Origin: RGIG1681 sp045594425
GTDB taxonomy: Bacteria; Bacillota; Clostridia; Christensenellales; UBA1242
DNA: 64,000 nucleotides
Assembly (NCBI GenBank): GCA_045594425.1
Contig: JAZNYK010000016.1
Coordinates: 62,001 to 126,000 of the forward strand
Direction of reading: 5' to 3'
This document shows positions 1 to 8,994 of this stretch, in pieces. The position numbers and the translations under genes are program-made. Under the pieces are notes generated by a model. That model saw only the letters and a list, made by a program, of their open reading frames with translations, searched no databases and had not been told where the DNA came from. The number at the start of each line of letters is the position of its first letter. Within the stretch, counting starts at the first letter, position 1.

Positions 1-1482
1 AAGTTCAAACCTTTGTGGAAGTTGGAAGTCAACTTGAACGGTTCCCATTTGCCATTCTCTGCCTAAACAGTCTTGCATTTTAATGTCAATTTTTGGACCA
101 TAGAATGCGCCGTCACCTTCATTGATTCTATAATTGCCTTCACCACAGATTTCATTTAAAACTTCTTTAAGTTCTTTTTCTGCTTTGTTCCAAGTTTCAA
201 TTTCACCCATAAAGTCATCTGGTCTTGTTGAGAGTGTAAGTTTGTAAGGAAGACCAAACACACCATACATTTCATGAGCAATTTTGATGATTTCTTTAAT
301 TTCACTTCCAATTTGGTCAACAGTAACAAAGTTGTGAGAGTCGTCTTGACGGAACATTCTAACTCTGAACAAACCATTAAGTTGTCCTGATTTTTCATTT
401 CTATGAATAACGTCAACATCATTAAAACGAAGAGGCAAATCTTTGTAACTTCTTGTTTTGCTTTGGAAAATTTTGATTGAGTTTGGACAGTTCATTGGTT
501 TTAATGCTTGTTCATTACCATCAGCATCTGTTAAAACAAACATATCTTCTTTATAGTGGTCCCAATGTCCAGAAGTTTTCCAAAGAACACTAGAGTTAAG
601 TTGTGGTCCGGAAAATTCTTGATAACCTCTCTTTTTGTGAATATCTCTCCAATAGTTAATAAGAGTGTTAAGCATTGTAAAGCCTTTTGGCATCCAATAA
701 GCCATGCCAGGAGCAGTTTCATCAAAGAAGAATAAATCAAGTTCTTTTCCAAGTTTTCTGTGGTCACGTTTTAAGGCTTCTTCAAGGTTTTTGAAATATT
801 CATCCATCTCACTTTTTTTGTCAAACACAACACCATAAATACGAGTGAGCATTTTGTTTTTGCTGTCACCCTTAAGATATGCACCAGAGATTTTTGTAAG
901 TTTGAATGCCTTGATTAAGCCAGTTGACTTGATGTGTGGTCCACGGCAAACTTCAACATAGTCACCTTGTGTGTATGTTGTAATCATTTCATCATCTGGA
1001 ATTGCTTCAATAAGTTCAACCTTATATGGTTCACCAGCATCTTTCATAAGTTTAATTGCTTGTTTTTTTGTAACTTCTTTTCTAACAATTTCAAAATTTG
1101 CTTTTATTATTTTGTTCATTTCATCTTCAATCACAGCAAGGTCTTCATTTGTGATTGGTGTTTTGAAATCAAAGTCATAATAAAAACCATCCTTTGTTGC
1201 AGGACCAACCCAGCACTTTGCTGTTGGATAAATTGCCTTTACTGCTTGAGCCAAAACGTGTGCAGTTGAATGACGCAAAACTTCTTTGTATTCTTCGCTT
1301 TTTGTTGTGATGATTTCAAGTGCACAATCTTCTGTGATTGGCAAATTTAAATCAACAAGTTCATCGCCAATTTTTCCACAAACGGCAACACGAGCAAGGC
1401 CTTCTGAAATTGACTTTGCAATATCATTTGGAGTAACGCCTGTTTCAAATTCTCTAACTTCATCTCTTAATGTAATTTTCAT
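1..1482 (-). CDS. thrS: Threonyl-tRNA synthetase, first 494 residues (cut by window edge)
   Basis: Charges tRNA-Thr in the cytoplasm. Residues 1-60 form a TGS domain. The editing domain has the HSTAH motif (H71, H75) and a later CRGPH zinc-type motif. The class II catalytic core follows, with MNCPNS and HRNEKSG, which supply two of the zinc ligands. The reading frame is open to base 1, so the C-terminal part and the anticodon-binding domain lie outside the window. The ATG at 1482 has an AGGAGAAG ribosome site 4 bases upstream. A T-box leader and a consensus promoter precede it. The order ytxC-thrS matches Bacillota synteny. Identification is secure. Confidence 0.97.
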   Translation of the reverse strand, partial: MKITLRDEVREFETGVTPNDIAKSISEGLARVAVCGKIGDELVDLNLPITEDCALEIITTKSEEYKEVLRHSTAHVLAQAVKAIYPTAKCWVGPATKDGFYYDFDFKTPITNEDLAVIEDEMNKIIKANFEIVRKEVTKKQAIKLMKDAGEPYKVELIEAIPDDEMITTYTQGDYVEVCRGPHIKSTGLIKAFKLTKISGAYLKGDSKNKMLTRIYGVVFDKKSEMDEYFKNLEEALKRDHRKLGKELDLFFFDETAPGMAYWMPKGFTMLNTLINYWRDIHKKRGYQEFSGPQLNSSVLWKTSGHWDHYKEDMFVLTDADGNEQALKPMNCPNSIKIFQSKTRSYKDLPLRFNDVDVIHRNEKSGQLNGLFRVRMFRQDDSHNFVTVDQIGSEIKEIIKIAHEMYGVFGLPYKLTLSTRPDDFMGEIETWNKAEKELKEVLNEICGEGNYRINEGDGAFYGPKIDIKMQDCLGREWQMGTVQVDFQLPQRFEL

Positions 1483-1504
1483 AATCTTCTCCTTTGGTTG
1501 GCAT

Positions 1505-1727
1505 AAAAAAATCCTTATGCCAAAAAATTTAGCATAAGGACGATAATCTTTTATCGTGGTTCCACCTTACTTCGTTGAAAATTCAACCTCATTAAAAATG
1601 TTAAGTTGTTTAAAATGTAGGTGGTTTCGGTTATGAACTTAACAAGGAAACTTACAGCCCAGGATTTCCTCTCTCTTGGTCAGCCCGCATAACTTACTTG
1701 TTCTACAAGTGCATTTATACAATATTC
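1505..1727 (-). ncRNA. T-box leader of thrS
   Basis: Read on the minus strand, the leader holds the T-box core AAGGTGGAACCACG (1555-1568). Next come a short hairpin (1541-1556) and an intrinsic terminator, a 9-bp stem (1512-1520 with 1532-1540) followed by seven T (1505-1511). Upstream is a Stem-I-like region with an AGTA element and a paired GTTATG/CATAAC helix. An ACC triplet (1623-1625) lies where a threonine specifier would be expected; that assignment is my inference from position. Uncharged tRNA-Thr should stabilise the antiterminator and allow thrS transcription. Confidence 0.92.
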
Positions 1728-1756
1728 ATTATACGCAATAAATTAAAATCTGTCAA
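1728..1756 (-). promoter_or_regulatory. Promoter of the thrS T-box transcript
   Basis: The -35 is TTGACA (1751-1756), the spacer is 17 bases and the -10 is TATAAT (1728-1733): a perfect sigma-A consensus. It lies just downstream of the ytxC stop, so thrS is transcribed independently of ytxC. Confidence 0.92.
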
Positions 1757-1765
1757 TATTTAAAA

Positions 1766-2506
1766 TCAATTTACAAAATATATTTTATCTCCAAAAATAT
1801 GTGAAAGCATGCTTACTGTTTCTTCATGAGTTTGCTTTATTGCTGTTTGCTTTATATTTATTTTAGATGGATTAAGTTTCACAATTTCCGCAAAAAAATC
1901 TGACACACCTTTAAAATTGTTTTTGTATCTTTTAACACCTTCATAAGTTCTCAAAACAATTTGTTTTTTGCAAAAACAAACATTTGCAAGCACAATGCCA
2001 TAATCAGAAATAGTTGTTAAATATTTTAAAATATCAAGCATTGATGATGTGCTTTGAATTATATTATTTTGATTTATTATATTTGCGGTTCGCTCCCACC
2101 TTGCTCTAAGCAATTGAAGTTTAAAATAAAAAAAACTATCAATCAAAATCTCGCCAGAAAGTTGAATTTGACTTTTTATGATATCTTTATCGTTTTCAGC
2201 ATCAAAAATTGAAATCGCTTTCAAAAACGATTTAAAAACAACGCTATCTTCATTTATAGTCAAATTATCTTTATAAAAATTATATTTATAGTCGTCAACA
2301 ATAACAAAAAGAATATAGTCCAAAATCTTGGCTTTATAATATTCTTTTTTTGCTTCATCAACTGCGATTGCAAGATATGCTCTGCCATTGCTGTTTTGAT
2401 TTACAACAACACCAGAATCTCCTCTAATTTCTTGACCAAACCTTGAAAAAAATTCGCCTAAATATCTTTGTTTGTCTATTGTTGTGCTTAATGTAAGTTC
2501 AAACAT
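1766..2506 (-). CDS. ytxC: YtxC-like putative sporulation protein
   Basis: A 246-residue protein without signal peptide or clear catalytic motif. The C-terminal stretch with HEETVSMLSHIFGDKIYF resembles the end of the YtxC-like family, described as putative sporulation proteins. In Bacillus ytxC sits just upstream of thrS, and that order is kept here. The ATG at 2506 is preceded by TTGAGGT at about 12 bases. The biochemical role of YtxC is unknown. The family call rests mainly on synteny and a short C-terminal similarity. Confidence 0.7.
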   Translation of the reverse strand: MFELTLSTTIDKQRYLGEFFSRFGQEIRGDSGVVVNQNSNGRAYLAIAVDEAKKEYYKAKILDYILFVIVDDYKYNFYKDNLTINEDSVVFKSFLKAISIFDAENDKDIIKSQIQLSGEILIDSFFYFKLQLLRARWERTANIINQNNIIQSTSSMLDILKYLTTISDYGIVLANVCFCKKQIVLRTYEGVKRYKNNFKGVSDFFAEIVKLNPSKINIKQTAIKQTHEETVSMLSHIFGDKIYFVN

Positions 2507-2583
2507 TGTTGGGCTTTACCTCAAAAGTAGTTTATGCTTGCACTTCAAAAATTACTCATGGTTTATAAAGTTAGACAATTTTT

Positions 2584-3189
2584 TTAAATCCAAAACCTAT
2601 ACTTGCTTTCAATTTCATAGACTGCTTTTTTTGAAATTGCACAAATATTGTTTTTTTCTTTATCAATATGAATATTAAATTTTTTCACCAACCTTTCAAT
2701 AACATCACGGTCCAACAACCTAATATTATTTTCAGTTGCAAGAACAACAGCATCTTTTGAAAAATAGTTGTTTGTTGCAACTATTGCACTATTTGCACCA
2801 TAGTGAGTTTTTGCTGCAACAATTTCTTGAATGGCTTTTATTCCAACAGTTTTTCCATAACACTTTGCTTGAACAATTGATGTTTCATTCTTTTTTTGAA
2901 TAATCAAATCTGCACCATAATCATGACTTTTTTTGGTAAGAGAAGCACTATACCCCAATTTTTCAAACAATGTCTTTAAAAATGTTTCAAATTCACTTCC
3001 AGACAAACTGTCGATTTGCGACATATTAAAAACTGCGACCTTGTCTTTGTTTGATTTTTTTTCACCTAATTTTTTTAAAAAATTAACAATCAAATAAATC
3101 AATACAACTGGGCTTAATATAACAAGCAACAAGATTCGCACAAATTTAACAAAAAAGTTTTCTTTATAAGTTTTTTTTCTTTTTGTCAT
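2584..3189 (-). CDS. Membrane-anchored Mrr-type restriction endonuclease-like protein
   Basis: A 201-residue protein. A basic N-terminus is followed by one hydrophobic segment (about residues 13-35), which should tether it to the membrane. From about residue 60 it carries a PD-(D/E)xK fold of the Mrr_cat type: a helix with FETFLKTLFEKLGY, then HDYGADLI and IVQAKCY, which together give the D...QxK nuclease signature. It probably cuts DNA; whether as host defence or DNA maintenance is unknown. No methylase or specificity subunit is nearby. The gene diverges from cmk and has no ribosome-binding site (see promoter 3196-3224). Confidence 0.8.
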   Translation of the reverse strand: MTKRKKTYKENFFVKFVRILLLVILSPVVLIYLIVNFLKKLGEKKSNKDKVAVFNMSQIDSLSGSEFETFLKTLFEKLGYSASLTKKSHDYGADLIIQKKNETSIVQAKCYGKTVGIKAIQEIVAAKTHYGANSAIVATNNYFSKDAVVLATENNIRLLDRDVIERLVKKFNIHIDKEKNNICAISKKAVYEIESKYRFWI

Positions 3190-3195
3190 AATTAA

Positions 3196-3224
3196 ATAAT
3201 ATATTAAATTGCCAAAAATTCCAA
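3196..3224 (-). promoter_or_regulatory. Promoter of the Mrr-like gene, leaderless geometry
   Basis: TTGGAA (3219-3224), a 17-base spacer and TATTAT (3196-3201), followed by exactly six bases and then the ATG at 3189. Transcription should start at or next to the ATG. No Shine-Dalgarno sequence is present. Confidence 0.5.
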
Positions 3225-3243
3225 ATAATTAATTATTTTCATT

Positions 3244-3271
3244 TTGAAATTTCAGTAAATTATTATATCAT
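3244..3271 (+). promoter_or_regulatory. Probable cmk promoter
   Basis: TTGAAA (3244-3249), a 16-base spacer and TATCAT (3266-3271) lie about 30 bases before the cmk start. The AAGGAGA ribosome site follows. Confidence 0.5.
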
Positions 3272-3299
3272 AATATTAGATTTATTTTAAGGAGATTTT

Positions 3300-4004
3300 A
3301 TGATTATCGCAATTGACGGAACTTCAGGTTCAGGAAAATCTACTCTAGCAAAAAATTTAGCAAAAAAATTAAACTATGGTTTTTTTAGTGCCGGAGCACT
3401 CTATAGGGCAATCACCCACAAAGCATTAAGCCTTCATATTAAAGATAAAGAAGACGACAAACTTCAATACATGATTGAACACACAAATATTGTTTATACA
3501 TACGATGGTTCAAACAATGTTATGATGGTTGATGGCATTGACATTATGGACCAACTTCACAATGAAGAAATCAGCGCAAACGTTGCAAAATATTCTTGCA
3601 AGCCATATATCCGTGAATATGTTAGAACTCTTCAAAGAGACACTCAAAACCACAATGAAAACATTGTTATGGAAGGCAGAGATATCGGCTCAGTAATATT
3701 CCCTAATGCAGACTTTAAAGTTTATGTTGACTGCAAAGTTGAATCTCGTGCAAAACGCCGTTTTGCTCAACTTGAAGAAAAAGGTGAAACCGTTTCTTAT
3801 GAACAAGTGCTTGAAGACCTTAAAGATAGAGATTATCGTGATATGCACAGAGAAATTTCACCACTCATTATGTGTGAAAATGCATATTTAATTGATTCAA
3901 CATTAAATGATGCAGACGAATGTTTAACTCTTGTTTTAAAAGAAATGCTTCGCAGAGAACTTGTAACACGTGAATTTTTACGCAATAAAGGCGTTGAACT
4001 TTAA
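3300..4004 (+). CDS. cmk: Cytidylate kinase
   Basis: Phosphorylates CMP and dCMP to the diphosphates in the cytosol, using ATP. The 234 residues begin with the P-loop DGTSGSGKSTLAK. They also carry the family motifs EGRDIGSVIFP and DRDYRDMHREISPL. Length fits the family (about 220-230). An AAGGAGATTTT site precedes the ATG. This is the only plus-strand protein gene I support in the window; it is monocistronic, with its own promoter and a bidirectional terminator. Confidence 0.96.
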   Translation: MIIAIDGTSGSGKSTLAKNLAKKLNYGFFSAGALYRAITHKALSLHIKDKEDDKLQYMIEHTNIVYTYDGSNNVMMVDGIDIMDQLHNEEISANVAKYSCKPYIREYVRTLQRDTQNHNENIVMEGRDIGSVIFPNADFKVYVDCKVESRAKRRFAQLEEKGETVSYEQVLEDLKDRDYRDMHREISPLIMCENAYLIDSTLNDADECLTLVLKEMLRRELVTREFLRNKGVEL

Positions 4005-4020
4005 TTAAACAAAAACAAAA

Positions 4021-4048
4021 AACACTGTCAAAATTGACAGTGTTTTTT
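4021..4048. terminator. Bidirectional intrinsic terminator between cmk and the 4047-4448 gene
   Basis: A perfect 10-bp stem, AACACTGTCA (4021-4030) with its complement at 4035-4044, loop AAAT. It is flanked by A-rich and T-rich tracts, so it can end both convergent genes. The T tract reaches the stop codon of the minus-strand gene. Confidence 0.9.
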
Positions 4049-4448
4049 ATTCAAAATCTTCTTCGTGCCCTATGACGCTATTATTTATAACAAAATCGTC
4101 TAGCATAACATAGAATCTAATAAATTCATTTATGGCTACTGCTATATTATAATTTGATGCATAATCTTTATAAATTTTACCGTTTTTGATTTTTATATCA
4201 TAGTGATAGTTTTTATCATGCTTTTCAAAAATATTAAAGTAATATTTTTGACTTCCGCCAGCATTTTTTTCTAAAAACAAATTGGTTGGGCAATAAATAG
4301 TGTAGTCCCCATCTTCTTTCAATTTTATTCTAAGTTCCAAAAGACCACCATCTGTCCATGTAACAAGTGGTATATTTAACTTTATTATATTGTTTTTTAA
4401 TTGTTTTGCACAAAACTCTGTGCTTAACCTTTTAAATATTTCTTGCAT
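4047..4448 (-). CDS. Hypothetical protein, 133 residues
   Basis: Not recognised. A soluble, mixed-charge protein without signal peptide or membrane segment. It is rich in Tyr and Asn, with an acidic C-terminus (GHEEDFE). The ATG has an AAAGGTGG ribosome site. It follows queH by about 20 bases and looks like the last gene of the argS-queH run. Coding status rests on the ribosome site, operon position and lack of overlap. Confidence 0.7.
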   Translation of the reverse strand: MQEIFKRLSTEFCAKQLKNNIIKLNIPLVTWTDGGLLELRIKLKEDGDYTIYCPTNLFLEKNAGGSQKYYFNIFEKHDKNYHYDIKIKNGKIYKDYASNYNIAVAINEFIRFYVMLDDFVINNSVIGHEEDFE

Positions 4449-4469
4449 AACTTAACCACCTTTTTCGCA

Positions 4470-5069
4470 CTATCTATTTTTCTTCAAACTTTCAGGTGCT
4501 TCTTGTTGTTGAATTTTTAACGCAAATTCACACCCACAATAGTTTTGGCGATAAAGCCCATTTTCTTTTGCAAGTTCAACTGAACGAAGATAACCATTTT
4601 GCTTTTTAAAATTCGCTTCTAAATATTTAACACCATGTTTTTCTTCTAACGCCTTTCCAATTTGGTTTAGAAGTTCTGCATTTTTATGAGGGCTAACAGA
4701 AAGGGTTGTTCCAAAAACATCAAAACCATTTTCTTTTGCAAGGATTGCCGTTTTTTCAAGCCTAACCTTAAAACAAACAGTGCACCTAGCCCCACCTTCT
4801 CGCTCATTTTCGAGACCCTTTACCGTGTTATAAAAAGTTATGTTATCATAATCACAATCCAGCATTGAAACATTTATCTCTGGGTGTGACATATTTAAAA
4901 TTTTGATATACTTCACTTCTTCTGCTTTGCGTTTGAAATATTCCTCTTCTGGATAAATATTTGGGTTGTAATACAAGATTGTAATGTCATATTCTTCTGA
5001 TAATTTTTCAATCACCGCTGTGGAACATGGTGCACAGCAAGAATGTAATAATATCTTTATTTTCGCCAC
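4470..5069 (-). CDS. queH: Epoxyqueuosine reductase QueH
   Basis: QueH (former DUF208) reduces epoxyqueuosine to queuosine at the tRNA wobble base, using an iron-sulfur centre and a second metal. Visible motifs are HSCCAPCS near residue 9, ARCTVCFKVRLE in the middle and YCGCEFAL near the C-terminus, which supply the cysteine ligands. The 199 residues fit the family. Translation starts at GTG (5067-5069) behind AGGTGA. No other queuosine gene is visible here. It follows argS after 7 bases. Confidence 0.92.
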   Translation of the reverse strand: MAKIKILLHSCCAPCSTAVIEKLSEEYDITILYYNPNIYPEEEYFKRKAEEVKYIKILNMSHPEINVSMLDCDYDNITFYNTVKGLENEREGGARCTVCFKVRLEKTAILAKENGFDVFGTTLSVSPHKNAELLNQIGKALEEKHGVKYLEANFKKQNGYLRSVELAKENGLYRQNYCGCEFALKIQQQEAPESLKKNR

Positions 5070-5076
5070 TATTCAC

Positions 5077-6861
5077 CTACATTTTATCAGGAATTTCAAA
5101 TGCCAAAACATGGGCGCCTTGCTTTATTGCTCTCAAAACAAAGTAGCAAAGTGCAAGATATGAATTTTTCTTAATTTCATCTTGTTCACTTAAAATTCTA
5201 GTATCATTATAGAATTTTGAGAAACTTGATGCAAAATCATAAAGTGCAGAGCAAAGTGAATTTAATGAACTATCTTTATAACAACTGAAATAACTATCTT
5301 GAAGTTTCAAGAAATTAATTGCAATTGTTCTTTGATTTTCATCTGAAATATTAATAAGATTAAGGTTTGAAAGCCAATCAAGTTTTTCTGCCATGCCAGC
5401 CTTTCTTAAAAGTGAATTAATTCTTGCGCCAGTGTATTGAATATATGGACCAGTCTTTCCTTCAAATGAAGCAAACTTATCAATATCAAAAACATAGTCT
5501 TTGCTAACAATATTTGAAAGGTCACCAAATTTCATTGCTGCAACACCAATTTTTAAAGCAAGTTCTTCATCATCAACAATACCATTTTCTTTAAGTTTTT
5601 TTCTAGCACCATCAGTGATTAAGTTGATGATATCTTCAAGTTTAATTGTGTCACCTGACCTTGTTTTAAACGGCTTGCCATCTGCTCCATTAATTGTTCC
5701 AAAACCAACAAATTCAAATTCTTGATTTGGAATTGAAATGCCAGCCATGTCCACTGCTCTAAAACATCTTTCAAAGTGACTGCCTTGACGCTTGTCTACC
5801 ACATACATAATTTTGTTTGGGGCAAAATCTTTGTTTCTTTGATAAATTGTAGCAATATCGGTTGTATCATAAACATCTGCACCATTGCTCTTTTTCAAAT
5901 AAACTGGAGGCATTGGATTTTTGTAAAGTTGTGGGTCATTTTCATTTTTCTTTTCAATTGGAATGTTTTCACCTTCACGAGCAACATCTACAACAAGAGC
6001 ACCTTCATGAACTCTTGTTAAACCTTTATCAACAAACATTTTTACAACAGTTTCAACATATTCTGCGGCAGTGCTTTCACCATACCATAAATCAAAGAAA
6101 CAATTAAGGTTTTCATAGTTAGCCTTGATTCTAGTTACACTAATGTTTCTAATATGTTCATAAATCGACCAATATGGTTCTTTTTTATCTTGAATATATT
6201 TTGTGTATGTTTCGGCCTTTTTTCTAAATTCTTCATCTTCATTCTTTCTTTTTGACGCACTTGGATACACTTCATTCAAAGTATCCAAAGTAATTTCTTT
6301 ATTCTGTTTTGAAGAATCAAAATAACCATCAATATATCCACCATCTTGAAGACCAGCAATAGTCAATCCCATTTGAAGACCCCAGTCACCAAGGTGTGTG
6401 TCTGTTATAACCTCATTGCCCAAAATTTTATAAAGACGTGCCAAACTTTCACCAACAACTGGCGAACGCAAATGACCAATATGAAGTTCTTTTGCAACGT
6501 TTGCTCCACCATAGTCCATAACAACTTTAATAGGCTCATCAACGGTATCAAGACAAAGTCTATCACTTGAAAGTGCTTCATTTAAGCAAAGCGACAAAAC
6601 TTCGTCTTTAATTTTAAAGTTGATAAAACCAGGCTTTGAAAAAGCCACATCTGCAACATCTTGTTTTAGGTTTGAAATAATTGATGTTGCAACAACTTCA
6701 GGACTTGTGTGAACTTTTTTTGCAATAGCAAAAGCAGAGTTACATTGAAAATCTGCCTCACCTGCTCTGTTTGAAAAAGTTAATGTCAAATCTGCAAGTT
6801 CATAATTTAAATGCAAAAAACTTTCCTCTAACGCCTTATATAAAATATTTTTAATGTTCAT
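5077..6861 (-). CDS. argS: Arginyl-tRNA synthetase
   Basis: Class I synthetase charging tRNA-Arg. An N-terminal tRNA-recognition domain (about 1-100) precedes the catalytic domain with HIGH at residues 127-130. A KMSK-like loop appears as FKTRSGDTIKLEDI, and a DALR anticodon-binding domain ends the protein. I chose the ATG at 6861 (594 residues) rather than the TTG 12 bases upstream because a GGGGGA ribosome site stands just before it. Confidence 0.96.
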   Translation of the reverse strand: MNIKNILYKALEESFLHLNYELADLTLTFSNRAGEADFQCNSAFAIAKKVHTSPEVVATSIISNLKQDVADVAFSKPGFINFKIKDEVLSLCLNEALSSDRLCLDTVDEPIKVVMDYGGANVAKELHIGHLRSPVVGESLARLYKILGNEVITDTHLGDWGLQMGLTIAGLQDGGYIDGYFDSSKQNKEITLDTLNEVYPSASKRKNEDEEFRKKAETYTKYIQDKKEPYWSIYEHIRNISVTRIKANYENLNCFFDLWYGESTAAEYVETVVKMFVDKGLTRVHEGALVVDVAREGENIPIEKKNENDPQLYKNPMPPVYLKKSNGADVYDTTDIATIYQRNKDFAPNKIMYVVDKRQGSHFERCFRAVDMAGISIPNQEFEFVGFGTINGADGKPFKTRSGDTIKLEDIINLITDGARKKLKENGIVDDEELALKIGVAAMKFGDLSNIVSKDYVFDIDKFASFEGKTGPYIQYTGARINSLLRKAGMAEKLDWLSNLNLINISDENQRTIAINFLKLQDSYFSCYKDSSLNSLCSALYDFASSFSKFYNDTRILSEQDEIKKNSYLALCYFVLRAIKQGAHVLAFEIPDKM

Positions 6862-6885
6862 ATATTCCCCCAAAACTTCTTTTGA

Positions 6886-8985
6886 TTAATCTTTTAACAT
6901 AATTCTTAAACTATTTAAAACTGCAAGCAAACTTACACCAACATCGGCAAAAATTGCTAGCCACATTCCAGAAACCCCAAACGCAATTAAGCCCAAAATT
7001 GCAACTTTGATTGCAATTGAACCAACAATGTTTTGCATTACTATACGTCTGGTTTTTTTGGCTTTTTTGATTGCTTTTGCAACCTTGCTTGGTTCATCTG
7101 TCATGATAACAACGTCAGATGCTTCAACAGCAATATCACTGCCAAGCCCACCCATTGAAATGCCAACATTTGAATTTGCTAATGATGGTGCATCATTAAT
7201 TCCGTCACCAACAAAGGCAACTGTTTTTCCTTCTTGCACCTTATCTGTTATTATAAGCACTTTATCCGCAGGAAGCAAGCCAGAATAAGAATTTGTTATA
7301 CCAATTTTTGCAGAAATTGCATTTGCAACATTTTCTTCATCACCTGTGCAAAGTGAAATATCATTAATTCCAATTGCTTTAAGGTCTTCAACTGCTTGTT
7401 TTGCATCCGCCTTTAATGTGTCTGACACAACAACATATCCAGCAAATTCTCCCGCAATTGCAACATATAAAATTGTGCCAGCCTTGTTGTTAACTTCAAC
7501 AAAAGACACCTCATGTTCTTTTAAAAGTTTCGCATTTCCAACAAGCACATCTTGCATGAAAATGTTTGCTTTTATGCCCATGCCAACCCATTCTTCATAG
7601 CCATCAATCCAAGCATTGTTGATTTCTTTCCCGTGAAAAATTTCTTTGTATGCTTTTAAAATTGACTTTGCTATTTTGTGATTAGAAAAATTTTCGGCAT
7701 AAGCACATATTTCAATCAATTCATCATTAGAGTGCCCAGAAACTGCATAAATTTCACTAACTTCAAACTTGCCTTCAGTTAATGTGCCTGTTTTATCAAA
7801 AACAACGACATCGGTTTTTGCAAGGGTTTCAAGATAGTTTGCTCCCTTTATCATTATGCCAGATTTTGCACACGCACCAATCCCTGCAAAATATGATAAA
7901 GGAACTGATATAACAAGTGCACATGGACAAGACACAACCAAAAAGCAAAGTGCTCTATATGCATATGTTGAAAAGTTTGAAAATCCGCTAAATATTGGTG
8001 GCACAAACATCAAAATAAATGCAAGACAAATAACTGTTGGTGTGTATACTTTTGAAAATTTCGAAATAAACTTTTCGGATGGCGCTTTTGTTTCTGAAGC
8101 ATTTTGCACCATATCTATAATTTTTGAAACAGTGCTATCTTTTTCAAGTTTTAACACTTTTACAAGCAACGGACTTGAAACATTGATTGCACCAGATAAA
8201 ACTTCATCACCTGCAACCACAATCTTTTCTTTTGATTCACCAGTAAGTGCAGACATATCCAAATAAGATGTTCCCTCAATAATCACCGAATCTAAAGGAA
8301 CTCTTTCACCTGGTTTGATTCTAATTAAGTTTCCAACAAGCACATCTGAAAGTGCAACCTGCGAATCTGTGTCGCCTTCAACCAAGTTTGCATAAGGTTG
8401 CTTGATTTCAAGCACTGACTTTATTGTTTTTCTTGACCTGTTTACAGCAAGGTTTTCTAATATTTCACCAATACCATAAAGAAGCATAACTGAAATTGCT
8501 TCAACATACTCACCAATAACAAACGCACCAATTGACGCAATTGCCATCAAAAAACTTTCGTCAAAAAGTTTTCCATGAATGGTGTTAAAAAATGCATTAA
8601 TCAAAACATCATAGGATGCAAGCAAATAAATAAGTGTAAATATTGTTATTTTCAGCCATGTTACTGGATTGAAAATGTTAGCAACAAGAAAAACAGCCAC
8701 AACAATAAACCTTGAAATGTTAATCATGCGATTTCTTTTTTCTTTAAGTTCGCTGTCTTTTTCATCTTTGTAATCCAAAATTTCAATCATATGGTCAAAT
8801 TTTGTGATTGCAATTTTTACTTCAGTCAAGGTTTCTGATGGGTTTTCCGTGCTAATTTCAAGTTCTAGCACTTTTGTTACATAACTAATTTTTGCCTGCA
8901 CGCCTTCAAACGTGTTTAAATGGTCTTCAAGTGCCATCGCACACGCTGCACAGTGCATTTTTAATAATCTGAATTTGTATTGCAT
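6886..8985 (-). CDS. Heavy-metal P1B-type ATPase, probably Zn/Cd exporter
   Basis: An ATP-driven pump that should export soft metal ions. The 699 residues hold one N-terminal HMA domain with CAAC (12-15). The transmembrane bundle has the metal-binding CPC (353-355), the phosphorylation loop DKTGT (397-401) and the hinge GDGINDAP. The last helix carries DVGVSLLAVLNSLR; an Asp at that place is typical of the Zn/Cd/Pb (P1B-2) class, which is why I do not call it a copper pump. The start at 8985 has AAAGG 6 bases upstream. It follows rlmH by 9 bases. No metalloregulator gene is visible beside it. Confidence 0.92.
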   Translation of the reverse strand: MQYKFRLLKMHCAACAMALEDHLNTFEGVQAKISYVTKVLELEISTENPSETLTEVKIAITKFDHMIEILDYKDEKDSELKEKRNRMINISRFIVVAVFLVANIFNPVTWLKITIFTLIYLLASYDVLINAFFNTIHGKLFDESFLMAIASIGAFVIGEYVEAISVMLLYGIGEILENLAVNRSRKTIKSVLEIKQPYANLVEGDTDSQVALSDVLVGNLIRIKPGERVPLDSVIIEGTSYLDMSALTGESKEKIVVAGDEVLSGAINVSSPLLVKVLKLEKDSTVSKIIDMVQNASETKAPSEKFISKFSKVYTPTVICLAFILMFVPPIFSGFSNFSTYAYRALCFLVVSCPCALVISVPLSYFAGIGACAKSGIMIKGANYLETLAKTDVVVFDKTGTLTEGKFEVSEIYAVSGHSNDELIEICAYAENFSNHKIAKSILKAYKEIFHGKEINNAWIDGYEEWVGMGIKANIFMQDVLVGNAKLLKEHEVSFVEVNNKAGTILYVAIAGEFAGYVVVSDTLKADAKQAVEDLKAIGINDISLCTGDEENVANAISAKIGITNSYSGLLPADKVLIITDKVQEGKTVAFVGDGINDAPSLANSNVGISMGGLGSDIAVEASDVVIMTDEPSKVAKAIKKAKKTRRIVMQNIVGSIAIKVAILGLIAFGVSGMWLAIFADVGVSLLAVLNSLRIMLKD

Positions 8986-8994
8986 AAACAACCT

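Noticed and set aside
7856..8266. 136-codon plus-strand ORF
   Set aside because: Antisense to the core of the metal P-type ATPase; no promoter or ribosome site.
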